In this document: positions 18,993-30,404 of the stretch, piece by piece | How positions within the stretch are numbered: the stretch's first letter is position 1 | How the letters are laid out: every line of letters begins with the position of its first letter | From: Stentor coeruleus | Taxonomy: Eukaryota > Ciliophora > Heterotrichea > Heterotrichida > Stentoridae | Assembly (NCBI GenBank): GCA_001970955.1 | Contig: MPUH01000234.1 | Span: 1 to 64,000 of the forward strand | Direction: 5' to 3' | DNA length: 64,000 bases | The notes under the pieces: model-generated | The model's input: only the letters and a program-made list of their open reading frames with translations | Database searches by the model: none | What the model was told of the DNA's origin: nothing | Made by a program: the position numbers and the translations under genes

Positions 18993-21900
18993 ATGCTACT
19001 TATTTTCACTATTTACATGGTTTGCATGTATAGTGTTAGCTTAGGGTCAACAAAAATATCCTGCAGTAATGAAGAGTGTAATAACTGCACAGATGGGTAT
19101 AGTTATAAAAAAACAGCTTGTTTAGCTCTTTGCCCATCTGAATTTTCTTCTAATATTACAGATGCTACATGCTTAGAGAATTTAAACCTTGAATTATACA
19201 ATATTAAGTTCTATGAGAATTATGATTACAATTATACAAGCATTGGGAATTTTTCTAAACTAATGAAAGCTGATATTTCAGTTCTTAATGGACCAGTTCC
19301 TACTTTAGGTAGAGGATTTTATTTTGGAAATGATAGTGTGTTGGTTTCTAATGGCCCGATACTTTTAGCTCCAGATATGTCTGCACAATTTGCTTACTTT
19401 TCTAGAGAAGATGGAGTATTGTTTGAGCTTGCAACAGATGATAAAAAAATTTTAAAAGTCTATATTGAAAACTATAATCTTAATGTAATGTTTTTATTAT
19501 CGAGTGTATCAGAGAACATAACAAAAATTATAGAATTACCTAGAAATCACAATTTATGGATAAGTACTTTTTTAGGAATCATAACATCAAATAAAGACAT
19601 AACAATTAATTTGAATTGGGCTACTAAGACATATAGTTATTATGATTTTCGGGCTCAAAATGTTTCTGCTAAATTTTATATTGGCTCAACATCAAATTCT
19701 TTTACTGGATTTTTTTACCAGCTGAAAATTTTTAATAAACTCTTGCTATATTCTGATATAATGGTTTATTTTCCATATGCTATTGGAAAATTGCCTTATA
19801 TAAATTGTACAAATCCATGTGAAATCATGCCATACTGTACAAATGCAGACTCATGCTTATCATGCTATTCAAAAAACTGTTTAGAGTGTTTTGGTCCTTT
19901 TATGAAGCAATGCACTAATTGTGGTCAATATAATCAAGCGCCATATTGTAACAAAGGGTTAAACTGTGATGAAGGAATAGAATTTTCATGTAAACTATGC
20001 GCTACTGGATTTGAAAATATTGATGGCTTATGTATTGAAAAACCTTTTGGATATAACAATAACAATAACAATTTAATCAATTACCTTGTTATCGACGTAA
20101 AATTTGATCACATCAGTCAATTTTACTCGGTATTCCAAAGTGGAGCCAATTCTTCGACTTATGCACCTTTTAATAATCCAGAAATTGATGACCCAATACC
20201 TATGAAAAATCGAGGAATGTTTTTTAATAGCTCTAAATACTTGATGTCAACAAGAAATATAGTTTTGAATTACAAATTTACAATTGCGATTTGGTATTTT
20301 GTGGGACAAATTCATGGGATTTTATGGTCTGGGTCTAATTTTTTTCTTCATAGCTTTTCTTTATCTTCATTTTTTCTTCAAAACTCAGGAGGTAGTATTG
20401 CTTTTGCAGCAGGATACTATGGTGATATACAGAAAGTATGGAGATTTGCTGCTTTTTCTTTTGATTTCAACGGTTATACAACTAGTGTGAAATTCATAAA
20501 TGAAAATCAATATTCTTATTCATGGAACTATGATGGTTTAGCTTTTTATGGAGAAAATGAAATTGTTTATATTTGCGGCCCACCTAATGGAGGAAACAAT
20601 TTTAATGGGTATATATATATGATACAAATATGGATAGGGGCATTTGATAATATCGCTGATAGTCTCAATAGCATTGACATTTGTGGGACCAATATGAATT
20701 GCATATGGCCACTTGCCTCTAAATTATGTAAATCAGATTACGAATTTTGTTATTGTGAACCTGAATGCACAGGTGGGTGCTCAACTTTTGGTACTTGTCA
20801 TCAATGCTTATACTTAAACTGTAGTAGTTGCAATAATTACAATGATGAGTGCATTCAAGGAAATAATATGCCATGTCTTAAAGAAACAAATTTGACACCC
20901 ACCAATAAATGTTGTTATAACAAATGCTCAGATTGTTATGGTTCAGGAAAAGGTACTTGTCTAACTTGCTATCCAGAATATTACTTTTTAAGCCAAGTCT
21001 GTTTAGATAAATGCCCATATGGTTATAATATTTCTGAGTCAAATTGTATAAGAAATGAAGATGAATTGATAAAAATTCAATTAGATCACATAAAAGATAA
21101 GATTGAAAGTATCAATAATGACATTAATTTCACAACAGGAAACGATGAAAAATTTTTCCCAACAGGGACTATTCATGACCCAATTCCTGTATTTCAAAGA
21201 GGTTATTATTTTAATTCTACATCCTATATGACAAGCTCTGAATTTATCCTTAGCTACAATTTTACTATGTGTTTTTATATAAAAGTTCTTTATGATGGAA
21301 TTATAGCTAGCAAAAACTCTTTTGAGTTAAGCCATTACACTTATTTAAATCTAAAAATTAATTCAAACAATTTCAATATATCATCCTTAAATAAAAATTG
21401 GAATCTAATTGTGGCAACAGTTACTACAAATCGAACAGAAGGTATGACTGCAAATTTAAAAATAAATTCTATTGAAAATACTTTTGAGACCTTGTTAGAT
21501 ATATTTATAGATACAAATACATCATTAATTCTTGGTAACCAAATTCATTCATTTACTGGGTTTTTATGGAAATTCCAAGTTTATCCATATGAAAATGAAA
21601 TATCAGAATTATATGTACCTTTATGTTTAAATGAGAGTAGTTCAGATTGTGTTAATAATTGCGATTATGATAATTATTTTTCAAATAATAAGTGTCATCC
21701 TTGCTTAAATCAATGCTCATATGGATGTCGAAGGGGTGAAAACTGTGTTTATTGCAAAAATATGTATTGTGCTAATTGTTCTGATTTTTATGACAAATGT
21801 AAATCGTGTGCAGTAACTTTTGATTTAGTTGAAGATGAATGTATATGTAAAGATGGAAATTATATCAACTATACTGCAAGCTTATGTGAAAAATGTAGTA

Positions 21901-24900
21901 ATGAATGTAAAACATGTAATAGCACAAGTTCATACTGTACATCTTGTATTGATACTATGAGTCTTATTTATAATACTTGTGTTTGTCAAAATGGGTTTTA
22001 TTTCGATAGCCCATCTTGCAAACCTTGTTCAAATCCTTCATGCTTACATTGTTCTCCAAGTAATTCTTTAGAATGTACTGAATGTCCAATTGACTCTTTA
22101 TTAGATATTAACAAAACATGTATTTGTAAAGAACATACTTATTTAGAGTCTTTAACATGTAAACCTTGTGGTGCTACATGCTTAAATTGTTCAGGACCAT
22201 TATCTACTAATTGTTTATCTTGTTATCCTAATAGTAGTTTACAAAAAAACTCATCATGTTATTGTGATAAAGGTTATGTATGGGCTGATAATTCATGTAA
22301 ACCTTGTTATAAAAGATGTGAAACTTGTGGAGGACTTAAAGATAATGATTGTCTAACTTGCTTTTTGGATTCTTATTTAGTTGATGGGCAGTGTTGGTGT
22401 AAAAAAGAATATTATTTATCAGGAAGTCTGTGTGAAAAATGCAGTTCAGAATGTGAAACTTGTTATGGGAAGGGTTTTTATGAATGTTTGACTTGTGAGA
22501 ATATATTTTTTGATGGTATTTGCTTTGATGAATGCCCTCTTGGATATAACAAATTTAATAATACTTGCAATATTGGGTTAAATCCTATTTCCTTACAATA
22601 CAACTTTTCAGGTACGGATGGAGTTGTTTATGATAATATTAACAGCATTAAAGGTTTAACTGGGGTTTCAGAAACTTTTTACCCTAATTATGATCCTTAT
22701 GATCCTTATATCGCTTATAATCGAGGATTTTATTTTAGTAACTCAAGTTTTACTTTCCCATATAATCAAGACTTACTTCTTCTACCTCTAAATTTCTCTA
22801 TAGCAATTTGGCTTAATCCATATTCCCAAACAGGGCCATTATTATATAAAAACTATCAAAACAGTCTTATTTTCTTACTAGAAATCATTGAATTACAACT
22901 TAATCTAAATCTAAATTTCACATCAAAATCCTTATCATTTACTTCAACAGACACTCTTTTGTTTGAAAAATGGAATTTTATTCTTATAAGCTTATCGTAT
23001 AAAAACTCAACAACCGCTACTTTTAATATAAACAATAAACCTATACAAACTTTTAATATACCCGAACTTGTATTTAAGGATTATTTTAAATCCTTTTTTG
23101 TATTAGGAAATTATAATTATATAGATTTTTATACTGGTTTTGTATATCAATTAGAAATCTATATTGTTCCTGTGACTATTGATATAATTTATAATTCTGA
23201 ATTTGAATGTTTTGTTCATCCTATACTTGAATATTGTATCCCAGAATGCGGTTTTAATTATTATTATGATTTTGATATACAAAAATGTGAACCTTGTTTA
23301 GAAAATTGTCTTTTTGGATGTAGAAATTCGATAAATTGTGATTTNATTGTCTTTTTGGATGTAGAAATTCGATAAATTGCGATTTATGTGCTGATAATAA
23401 CTGTGCAGCTTGTAAGTCTTTAATAGAAAATTCTTGTATTGAGTGTAGAGGGCCTTTTGTTACTAATAATAGTATATGTGAAATATGCTCAGATGGATTT
23501 TATTATAATGAATATAGTAAAAATTGCTTAGAATGTTTTGGGTTGTGTAATAAATGTGATAGTCAAGATATATGCTTTTCTTGTATTGAGAATAGTAGTT
23601 TAGNTGCTTAGAATGTTTTGGGTTGTGTAATAAATGTGATAGTCAAGATATATGCTTTTCTTGTATTGAGAATAGTAGTTTAGGTCAAGATCAAATGTGC
23701 TATTGCGATTTAGGATATAGTTTAAATGTGAAGTTTTGTGTAAGGAATACTTTTGATGGGGTGCTGATGATCAATTTTGATAATGTCGTCAAAATTGTGT
23801 TTACAGAAGAATTGAAAGAAGATTTGAAATATTCACAGATAATGGTTTATTTAGGGAATGTTTCACAAGAATTCACAATTAATACTATAAGCTTAAGCAT
23901 CTATGAAATAGTCATAGCCTTTTCTTCGCAACTAACCCAACCTACAAAAATTCAAATCATTCTAGACAATCTTCTCACATCATCCTTAAACTCATTAATC
24001 TCATCAACAATCTTAACAATCCAAGTATTTATAGAAAATCCAGAATATACCACAGAACAAATCGCTAAAATCAAAGATTCTGCAGTCAAAGCAACTATGG
24101 CATTATCATCAATATCAGTAGGAACAAGCATAATAAATTTTAACCCAGCTTCTTTATTTAATTTCATGAACACTGTTGAAATATTTAACTTCATCCTACT
24201 CTACAACATAAACATCCAATTAGAACTAAAAACTTTCCTAAATGCTTTAAAATTACAATCAAATTTCCCAAACATCATGTCCTATTTTGTATCTGCAAAT
24301 GAAGGTTCATCACTTCCAAATAAATATCAAAAAAATGGTTATTCAACAAATCTTTTTATACTAAATTCAGGGGTAAGTATATTTTTCCTAATTGGGTATT
24401 TAGTATTATGTATTTTTTCATGGATTTTATCAAAAATTGTGTCATATAATTTTATTATAAACTATTCAAAGAAATTATTGGTAACTTTAAGGTTTACTTT
24501 TTTTATGAGGTTTTTTATTCAGACTAATCTTGAGTTTTTGATAAATACTATTTTGAGCATTTATTATAATAGTATGTCAAATACTGTTGAAATAGTTGAT
24601 TTATGTGCGAGTTGTATTGTTTTGGTATTTGATATTTAGAGTTTAGAAGGTCTTTTTTTAGTTTTTTTAGGTGCATTGATTAGGATGAAGGGTAAGATGG
24701 ATAATGCGAACTTACCTGGCTTTATGATGAAATTTGGCACGATTTTTATTGAATTTAAAGGCCAAGGGCATGGGCATTATTTATATTATGTGCTTTTTAT
24801 TTGTAAAAGGGTTGTGATTGCTGCTTGTGTTTTTTTTATTGAGGAAGCTTATATTCAGCTAAGTATCACAATGGTTACGTGTTTATCAGTAAGTTTTACT

Positions 24901-25224
24901 TAGACTTTTTTCTATATTTTAGTATTTAGGCCTTATATCAATTCTCTAACTGGGTATTCTATATTGATAAATGAAGCATTGACAGCATTATTCTATATTT
25001 TTATTATTATTTCCTTTGTATCAGAGCCTAGTGGGCATTTGAAAACTTTTCAGATTTATAGTATTTATATTCTTTGCGCAGCAGTTGGAGTTAATGTTTT
25101 TTGCAATATAATTGAGAGTTTTAGGACTATTTATAATTGTATAAGAAGAAAAAATATTCTTAGGACAGGAAAAGTTGAAAATATAACAACAGGAGCTTAT
25201 GATCGTGCTTTAAATAAATATTAG
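18993..25224 (+). CDS. Large cysteine-rich, LamG-like, multi-pass surface protein
   Basis: After removing two assembly duplications (41 nt at N 23345, 80 nt at N 23604) and two 15-nt introns, the protein is about 2,026 residues. It begins with a signal peptide (hydrophobic residues 2-18). Four concanavalin/LamG-like beta domains, each opening with RG[FMY][YF]F, lie near residues 78-260, 366-550, 690-873 and 1200-1400. They alternate with furin-like cysteine repeats dense in C-x2-C. The last 500 residues carry about six membrane helices, including a segment ending KRVVIAACVFFIEEAY. Ciliates have many such putative surface receptors; ligand and role are unknown. A decayed relative lies immediately upstream. 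The stop is TAG at 25222-25224. Confidence 0.85.
23305..23385. repeat. Assembly duplication around N 23345
   Basis: Forty bases before the N recur immediately after it with one C/T difference. Both copies lie inside the surface-protein gene, and the extra copy breaks the frame. An unmerged contig overlap is the simplest explanation. Confidence 0.85.
23525..23683. repeat. Assembly duplication around N 23604
   Basis: Seventy-nine bases before the N recur after it without visible change. Removing one copy together with the one at 23345 restores a single frame through the gene. Confidence 0.85.
24625..24639 (+). other. 15-nt spliceosomal intron
   Basis: Reads gtatttgatatttag, at a codon boundary, ending in an in-frame TAG. 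Removal continues the membrane helix of the surface protein into SLEGLFLVFLGAL. A is at position 10. Confidence 0.8.
24889..24903 (+). other. 15-nt spliceosomal intron
   Basis: Reads gtaagttttacttag, at a codon boundary, ending in an in-frame TAG. Removal joins TMVTCLS to TFFYILVFRPY within the C-terminal membrane region. A is at position 10. Confidence 0.85.
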
Positions 25225-25564
25225 ATAAAAATAAGACTTAGGATTTTGTTTTATAGATTATAATGCAATTAAAAATATGCTTGAAACTGTGCTAAAATTA
25301 GTTTAAAGAGCTTTAATAAATAATTTTCATGTATGATTTAAGTAATTTTATTGAATATAATGAGTTTGGTATATATCACATAATTTGATTTTTAAATGAA
25401 TCTGAAAATCTATTTAAATATCACATAATTTGATTGCATTTAGTATTCTTATAATATTTTTTCTTACAAAAATATATTCTATGATAATAAGAAATATAAA
25501 ACTACTGACAAAAATATCATAACTTATCATTATCACCTTTTAACATATATTTTCCATAAATTAT
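25225..25564. other. AT-rich intergenic region between convergent genes
   Basis: Contains only AT-rich spacer and one 18-bp direct repeat (25373-25390 and 25418-25435). No frame is seen. Confidence 0.5.
25373..25435. repeat. 18-bp direct repeat, 45-bp period
   Basis: The string atatcacataatttgatt occurs at 25373-25390 and again at 25418-25435, exact in both places. It lies in the spacer between two 3' ends. Its role, if any, is unknown. Confidence 0.8.
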
Positions 25565-27085
25565 TTAAGACAACTTATCTCTATCTTTTCTTTTATCTAA
25601 AAAAATCCTCACATGCTTCTGAATCAGTAAAATTTTCTCAATTAACGACTTTTTCTTAATACTTTCAACATGTACTTTATCTTTTTTCTCTTCCTTCACA
25701 ACACTTTCCTCATTTTTCCCTTTTACTATCCTATCATCCCCTTTTCCATAATATTTTTTCCCTATATAATTTTTCTTCTCAATAAATTTTTCAATATTTT
25801 TCTCAATATCTTCTTTAGATTTCTTTAAACTTTTATATTTCTTCCTAGCCAAAAACCCTCTTATATACTTTTGTATAATAATACTTGAATTTATCAAGTC
25901 TTTTGTTTCTTTGTCTATTTTGTTATTTTTAAGGTTATAAAAAAAACTATAAGGATTTTCATTATCATTTTTCGATTTTTGGAATATAGAAAAATTGCTT
26001 TGAAATGTGTAAAGTTTTTTAGAAACTGAAGAGATTTTCATACGGATAGGCTTTTTAGAACTAAGTGGGGTATTAGCTTTATTAACTAAAGATGTAGATT
26101 TTTGGTCAAGTTTAGGACTTAAGCTGTTATTAAAACTTTTTTCTGAAGGGAATAATTTTAATATCATTGGTTTGTATTTTTTACTATGGGTTATGGATTT
26201 TTTTGAAGATGTGACCGGAGAAAAAATGTGCTTTTTTAACTCGGGGATTGGGATTTTAGACTTTTGTGGGGATTGGGTTGTAGTTCGATCTTTTGAAGTA
26301 GGTTTTTTTGGATTGTATTCAATTATTGGTTGTAAAAATGATTGTAATTGACGATATGTTTGTGTTTCATAAGGTTTGAATGTTTCTTCTTCTTGAGAGT
26401 CAGAGTTGAGAAATGAGTTATTTTTCTTTGAAGTTTTAAAAGCATGTTTCTCAAAGTAGTTAAGCATTTTTTCAATTGCCGGGTTTTGTTTTTTCTTAAA
26501 AGCAAAGCTTTTAAGCTGACCTGCTAGATTTTTAGTCACAACATGCAAAATCCCATAGTATTTAACAGCTAATTCATAAGCATGTTCAATAGCACCTCTA
26601 CCTTCAGATCTTTTTCCCATCTTACCATATATACTTCCCAGATTTTGATATGCAATAATAAGAGTATTTACATCACCATTACTCTCATTAAATTTCTCTT
26701 CAATTTTACTTACTCCTTTTAACGCAAATTTTAAAGCTTGATTATAATCTTCAAGTTCAGTGTATATAGTTGATACATTTAGGTATGTTCCAGAAACATT
26801 ATTCATACGATCTTCTAATCTTGAATCATAAACTAAGGTTTGTAAAAGATAGGCTAAAGCTTTTTGTAGATTTCCTTGTCTTTTGTGAAAGCATCCGAAA
26901 TTGTTGTATGTTACAGCTTTGAGTTTTAAGATTTTCTGACTATGGCCCATGCTTTTTAATGTAAGTTTAGCTTGGGTTAATAATTCATGAGCTTTTATGA
27001 AATCGTCTTGTTGTAATGATTGGATTGCTGATTTGTTTAAGTCTATGATAAGGTTTTTCAGGTTTGTTATACTTTTTAGGCTCAT
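25565..27085 (-). CDS. TPR protein with two IQ motifs
   Basis: A 506-residue protein. Residues 10-190 form tetratricopeptide repeats, with phrases such as AVTYNNFGCFHKRQGNLQKAL and YQNLGSIYGKMGKRSEG showing the TPR pattern of small and large residues. Residues 200-390 are Ser/Lys/Pro-rich and probably disordered. Two IQ motifs follow, IIQKYIRGFLARKK near 402 and LLIQKHVRIFLDKR near 487, each fitting I/LQ-x3-R-x4-[KR] and expected to bind calmodulin. The inferred role is a calcium/calmodulin-responsive scaffold. No orthologue is named. Confidence 0.8.
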   Translation of the reverse strand: MSLKSITNLKNLIIDLNKSAIQSLQQDDFIKAHELLTQAKLTLKSMGHSQKILKLKAVTYNNFGCFHKRQGNLQKALAYLLQTLVYDSRLEDRMNNVSGTYLNVSTIYTELEDYNQALKFALKGVSKIEEKFNESNGDVNTLIIAYQNLGSIYGKMGKRSEGRGAIEHAYELAVKYYGILHVVTKNLAGQLKSFAFKKKQNPAIEKMLNYFEKHAFKTSKKNNSFLNSDSQEEETFKPYETQTYRQLQSFLQPIIEYNPKKPTSKDRTTTQSPQKSKIPIPELKKHIFSPVTSSKKSITHSKKYKPMILKLFPSEKSFNNSLSPKLDQKSTSLVNKANTPLSSKKPIRMKISSVSKKLYTFQSNFSIFQKSKNDNENPYSFFYNLKNNKIDKETKDLINSSIIIQKYIRGFLARKKYKSLKKSKEDIEKNIEKFIEKKNYIGKKYYGKGDDRIVKGKNEESVVKEEKKDKVHVESIKKKSLIEKILLIQKHVRIFLDKRKDRDKLS

Positions 27086-27343
27086 TTAATTTATATAATG
27101 TAATTTGATATAGATATTGTTGGGATATATAATATTATTAGCTTTGCTTTGATAGTTAAAAAAAAACATGTTTATGAGAGGATTTTAGTTTATAGTTTAT
27201 CAGTGATTTTATAGAATTACTTATATTTTGGCAGTTAGGGAAAATAAACGATGAATTTTATAAAGGATGATTATAAGGAATTGTGTTTATATTGAGGTAG
27301 TTTATGATAATTATATGTAAAATTTTATTTATAAGATAATATT

Positions 27344-27862
27344 ATGGCTGGACGTGAACAATACCCAGAGGAAATACCAAGGAAAAGAGCTAAGAAGGAA
27401 GCTAAAGATGAGCAACCACTAATAAGCGAGTCTATATTAGGAGATTTAGCTCTGAACCTAGCAAGTGAACAGCCAAGACTATTCGAAGTGAAAGGAATAC
27501 GCAAAGAAATCGCTCCTGAAGGATCCAAAGTCAATCTCCTAGAAAAAAGTGCTTCAACTCTTATCGACCAATTCTGTGAAGAGTATCAACTAGACAAAAA
27601 AGGGTCAATTCTTGATATAATGGAAAGTGCGACTAAAGAGTTTTACAATCGAATTGTTGATAAAGTTAATAGTATAAAAGTAGATCAACCTGAAAAAGTT
27701 CGTTTTACAAGCGACCCACGAGGTTTGCTTAAAGAAAAGTATCAAATCATGCACAATCAAAGACGAGCTTCAGAACTTACAGGGAAAATCAAAGATATAG
27801 ACTTGATGAAAATACTTAATACTGGGAAGTGGAAACTTAAATCCTTGTCAGGGAATATTTAA
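27344..27862 (+). CDS. Candidate TAF4-like (TFIID subunit) small protein
   Basis: A 172-residue protein with a basic N-terminus (PRKRAKKEAK), perhaps a nuclear signal. The central part aligns by eye with the histone-fold end of the TAF4 C-terminal domain: NLLEKSASTLIDQFCEEYQL, then IMESATKEFYNRIVDKVNSI (compare VSHATQQRLQNLVEKIS in human TAF4), then SDPRGLLKEKYQIMHNQRR (compare SDVRAQLKFFEQLDQIEKQR). TAF4 pairs with TAF12 in TFIID. If correct, the protein is far smaller than animal TAF4 and holds only the core. The match is from memory and modest. Confidence 0.4.
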   Translation: MAGREQYPEEIPRKRAKKEAKDEQPLISESILGDLALNLASEQPRLFEVKGIRKEIAPEGSKVNLLEKSASTLIDQFCEEYQLDKKGSILDIMESATKEFYNRIVDKVNSIKVDQPEKVRFTSDPRGLLKEKYQIMHNQRRASELTGKIKDIDLMKILNTGKWKLKSLSGNI

Positions 27863-28130
27863 TAGAACTTTTGCTAAATAACCAATTTCATATATCCCAA
27901 CAGCTTTTTATAGCTAAAATCCCCCTTTTTGAAATTAAAATTATATACTAAAAACTTATTTTCTTTATTTATATCACAAATCACGATATTTCCTCTACAA
28001 GCATGCTGATTTTTACATTAAAATTATTTTTTCCCTAATAAAAGATCATAAAAACTGTATTTCTTTATTATAATCCCATATTTTACTACTTTTAAACATA
28101 ATCCGCTACAGATCGAAATTTAATTTAAAT

Positions 28131-28586
28131 ATGAACAGTGGTGAAACAAACATCAAAGGAGCTTGTAGACTACCTTGCTTAAAAATATACACAGCCCGGT
28201 CTACAAGTGCTAGACTTCATATAGACCCTACCTTGCAAGATTCTATAGCTGAAGATTTAACACCTTATTTCAAACACAATAGAGGTCAAAGTAATTCTCT
28301 TGAAAACAGTTTTATGGAACAGGATATTTCGGTATTATGTAATAGGATTATGAAAGAACAGAACATTTTGAAACAAAAAATCATACAACAAGAAAAAATA
28401 ATTAAGAGCATGTGTAGACGGAGACCTCTTGTATATAGAATTGATTATCATAATATACCACAAAAACAAGAAAATAAAGAAATCACGTTTAAACCTGATA
28501 TGTGGCCACAAAGCGCTAAAGCTCATAAAAGATTGATATTCCCTAGAGAAGTATTTCCAAGAAAAGTTCCTACAAGGCAATGCTAA
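28131..28586 (+). CDS. Hypothetical protein, 151 residues
   Basis: I do not recognise this protein. It is basic, with a short helical segment rich in Gln/Lys/Ile (LKQKIIQQEKIIKS) near residue 85 and a C-terminus rich in Arg, Pro and Phe. The start has the usual context (tttaaatATG). Codon use looks coding and the frame is clean, which supports a real gene. Confidence 0.5.
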   Translation: MNSGETNIKGACRLPCLKIYTARSTSARLHIDPTLQDSIAEDLTPYFKHNRGQSNSLENSFMEQDISVLCNRIMKEQNILKQKIIQQEKIIKSMCRRRPLVYRIDYHNIPQKQENKEITFKPDMWPQSAKAHKRLIFPREVFPRKVPTRQC

Positions 28587-29338
28587 TAATATATTGTTAA
28601 TAAGTAATGAGAGAGATTAGAGTTTGATTTAAAAGCAATCAAAACATTTTAATAAACTATTTTATACTACATAAAATATCACTCTTTATCAGAAAAATAA
28701 CTTATGAAAATATTGCTAAATTTTATATCCTTATGGGAATATTATGATTCAACCGAAATTCTAACTCTCTTCCTAAAATTCCTACTTAAAATCTTAGAAC
28801 TTGTATTAAAATTAATAATCTTTTCTAACAGAAAATCTATAATTCGCATCTTCCCACCATCTGCAATCCTTATCAAAACCTACTCAAATTTTCATGTATA
28901 AAAAAATCACTATCCCATTTTAGTTTTAAGAACTTTTAATAACATAATCCTTAACCATTCCAACAATCTACTATTCCTTGATAATTTAAATAAAATCCTA
29001 AATACCTAACAAAAAATACTGAAAACCCAAAAAAAAAACCTAAACCACACAAAACCTCTAAAAAAACCTAAACATTTCCCAATATAAAAAACTCTATTCT
29101 ACAATAAATCAACCTTCCTCCAAACAAAAAAAATCCTCAACACGCAAATCTTCAATCATATCTCCAAACAACCCAAACCTCAAAAGTATATCCTCTCACC
29201 TCAAAACTCATCTATTTTCCCTTCTTACAGTCTTAAAAATCTTAACCCACGTTAAAAATATTTTCCCAATCTTGCCGCACATTATTAATTTTCTAAGGTA
29301 AAAACGGGGTTATTCAAACTTAATATAAAATATATAAA
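28587..29338. promoter_or_regulatory. Intergenic region, C/A-rich and G-poor before the CDK gene
   Basis: From about 28900 to 29270 the plus strand is A/C/T with very few G, the skew also seen before other plus-strand genes. The frame at 28704-28901 is not supported as a gene. The CDK start is preceded by aatataaaatatataaa. Confidence 0.45.
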
Positions 29339-30232
29339 ATGAGCAATAACTTCAGAAGATCTCACGATTCTACAAGGTATGAACCTGTCGAAGTCCTCGG
29401 CCATGGGGCTTACGGTCGTGTCTACAAAGCTCGTGACATTGAAAAAAACACTTACATAGCAATGAAAAAAATGAACATCGACCTTGAAAGAGAAGGTGTA
29501 CCAACAACCACATTACGTGAAGTTGCCCTTCTAAAAGAACTAAATCATATGCATATTGTCAAACTATTTGATGTTGTTGTGACTGAAAAAAAACTCTTTC
29601 TGATTTTTGAGTTTCTAGATAAAGACCTAAGAAAACTCCTAGACGAATCTCCTTTAAATGGAGAGCAAATAAGGAAAATCATGGGTCAAATCCTTGATGC
29701 ATTAGTTTTTTGTCACTCAAGACGATTTATGCATAGAGATTTAAAGCCTGAAAATATACTTATTGATAATGAGCTTAATATAAAACTAGCTGATTTCGGA
29801 CTTGCCCGCGCATATCAAATCCCAGGGAAGCCTTATACAAATGAAGTACAAACATTATGGTATAGGGCTCCTGAGGTACTTTTAGGTTGTGAACAATACT
29901 CAGTTTCTATAGATATGTGGTCTGTTGGATGTATTTTTGCAGAGCTCATGAGATGGAGGCCAATGTTTCAAGGAACATCAGCATTGAATCAGGTTATTGA
30001 AATTTTTAAAGTCATGGGCACACCTAGAGAAGAGGATTGGGAAGGTGTTACGGGGTTGAAAGACTTTCCGAGGACCCATGAAAATTATGTTGGGATACCT
30101 TTTACCCATTTGTTCCCTGGAGTTGATAGCCATGCTATTGATTTACTACAGCAAATGCTTTGTATCAACCCTAGCAAGCGTATATCAGCTAAAGCAGCAC
30201 TTAATCACCCTTTCTTCACAGGAATTAATTAA
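29339..30232 (+). CDS. Cyclin-dependent kinase (CDK1/2-like)
   Basis: A 297-residue kinase of minimal CDK length. The glycine loop is GHGAYGRV, keeping the inhibitory Tyr but with Ala at the Thr14 position. The cyclin-binding helix is VPTTTLRE, a PSTAIRE variant. [16 protein letters not shown] and the T-loop TNEVQTLWYRAPE with the activating Thr are intact. It should be an active, cyclin-dependent Ser/Thr kinase of the cell cycle. Tyr phosphorylation at the loop would make it a possible target of the Cdc25-like phosphatase at 46851-47408, though that link is inferred only. Confidence 0.93.
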   Translation: MSNNFRRSHDSTRYEPVEVLGHGAYGRVYKARDIEKNTYIAMKKMNIDLEREGVPTTTLREVALLKELNHMHIVKLFDVVVTEKKLFLIFEFLDKDLRKLLDESPLNGEQIRKIMGQILDALVFCHSRRFMHRDLKPENILIDNELNIKLADFGLARAYQIPGKPYTNEVQTLWYRAPEVLLGCEQYSVSIDMWSVGCIFAELMRWRPMFQGTSALNQVIEIFKVMGTPREEDWEGVTGLKDFPRTHENYVGIPFTHLFPGVDSHAIDLLQQMLCINPSKRISAKAALNHPFFTGIN

Positions 30233-30404
30233 TAATTAGGAAAATGCGTTTATTTGTCTAGACCCATACACAAAAACTTACATTTCCTAGTTTTTGTTTT
30301 TTTTTCAATAAAAACTCATTTTCCATCACTTGTCCTTTAGTTCTTTTATCAAATACCCAGTAAAACCTTTTTTAATATCGTAAAAGTAAAAATTTCTAAT
30401 AAAA

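Noticed and set aside
28704-28901. 65-codon open frame before the CDK gene
   Set aside because: Composition matches spacer, and no family resemblance was seen.
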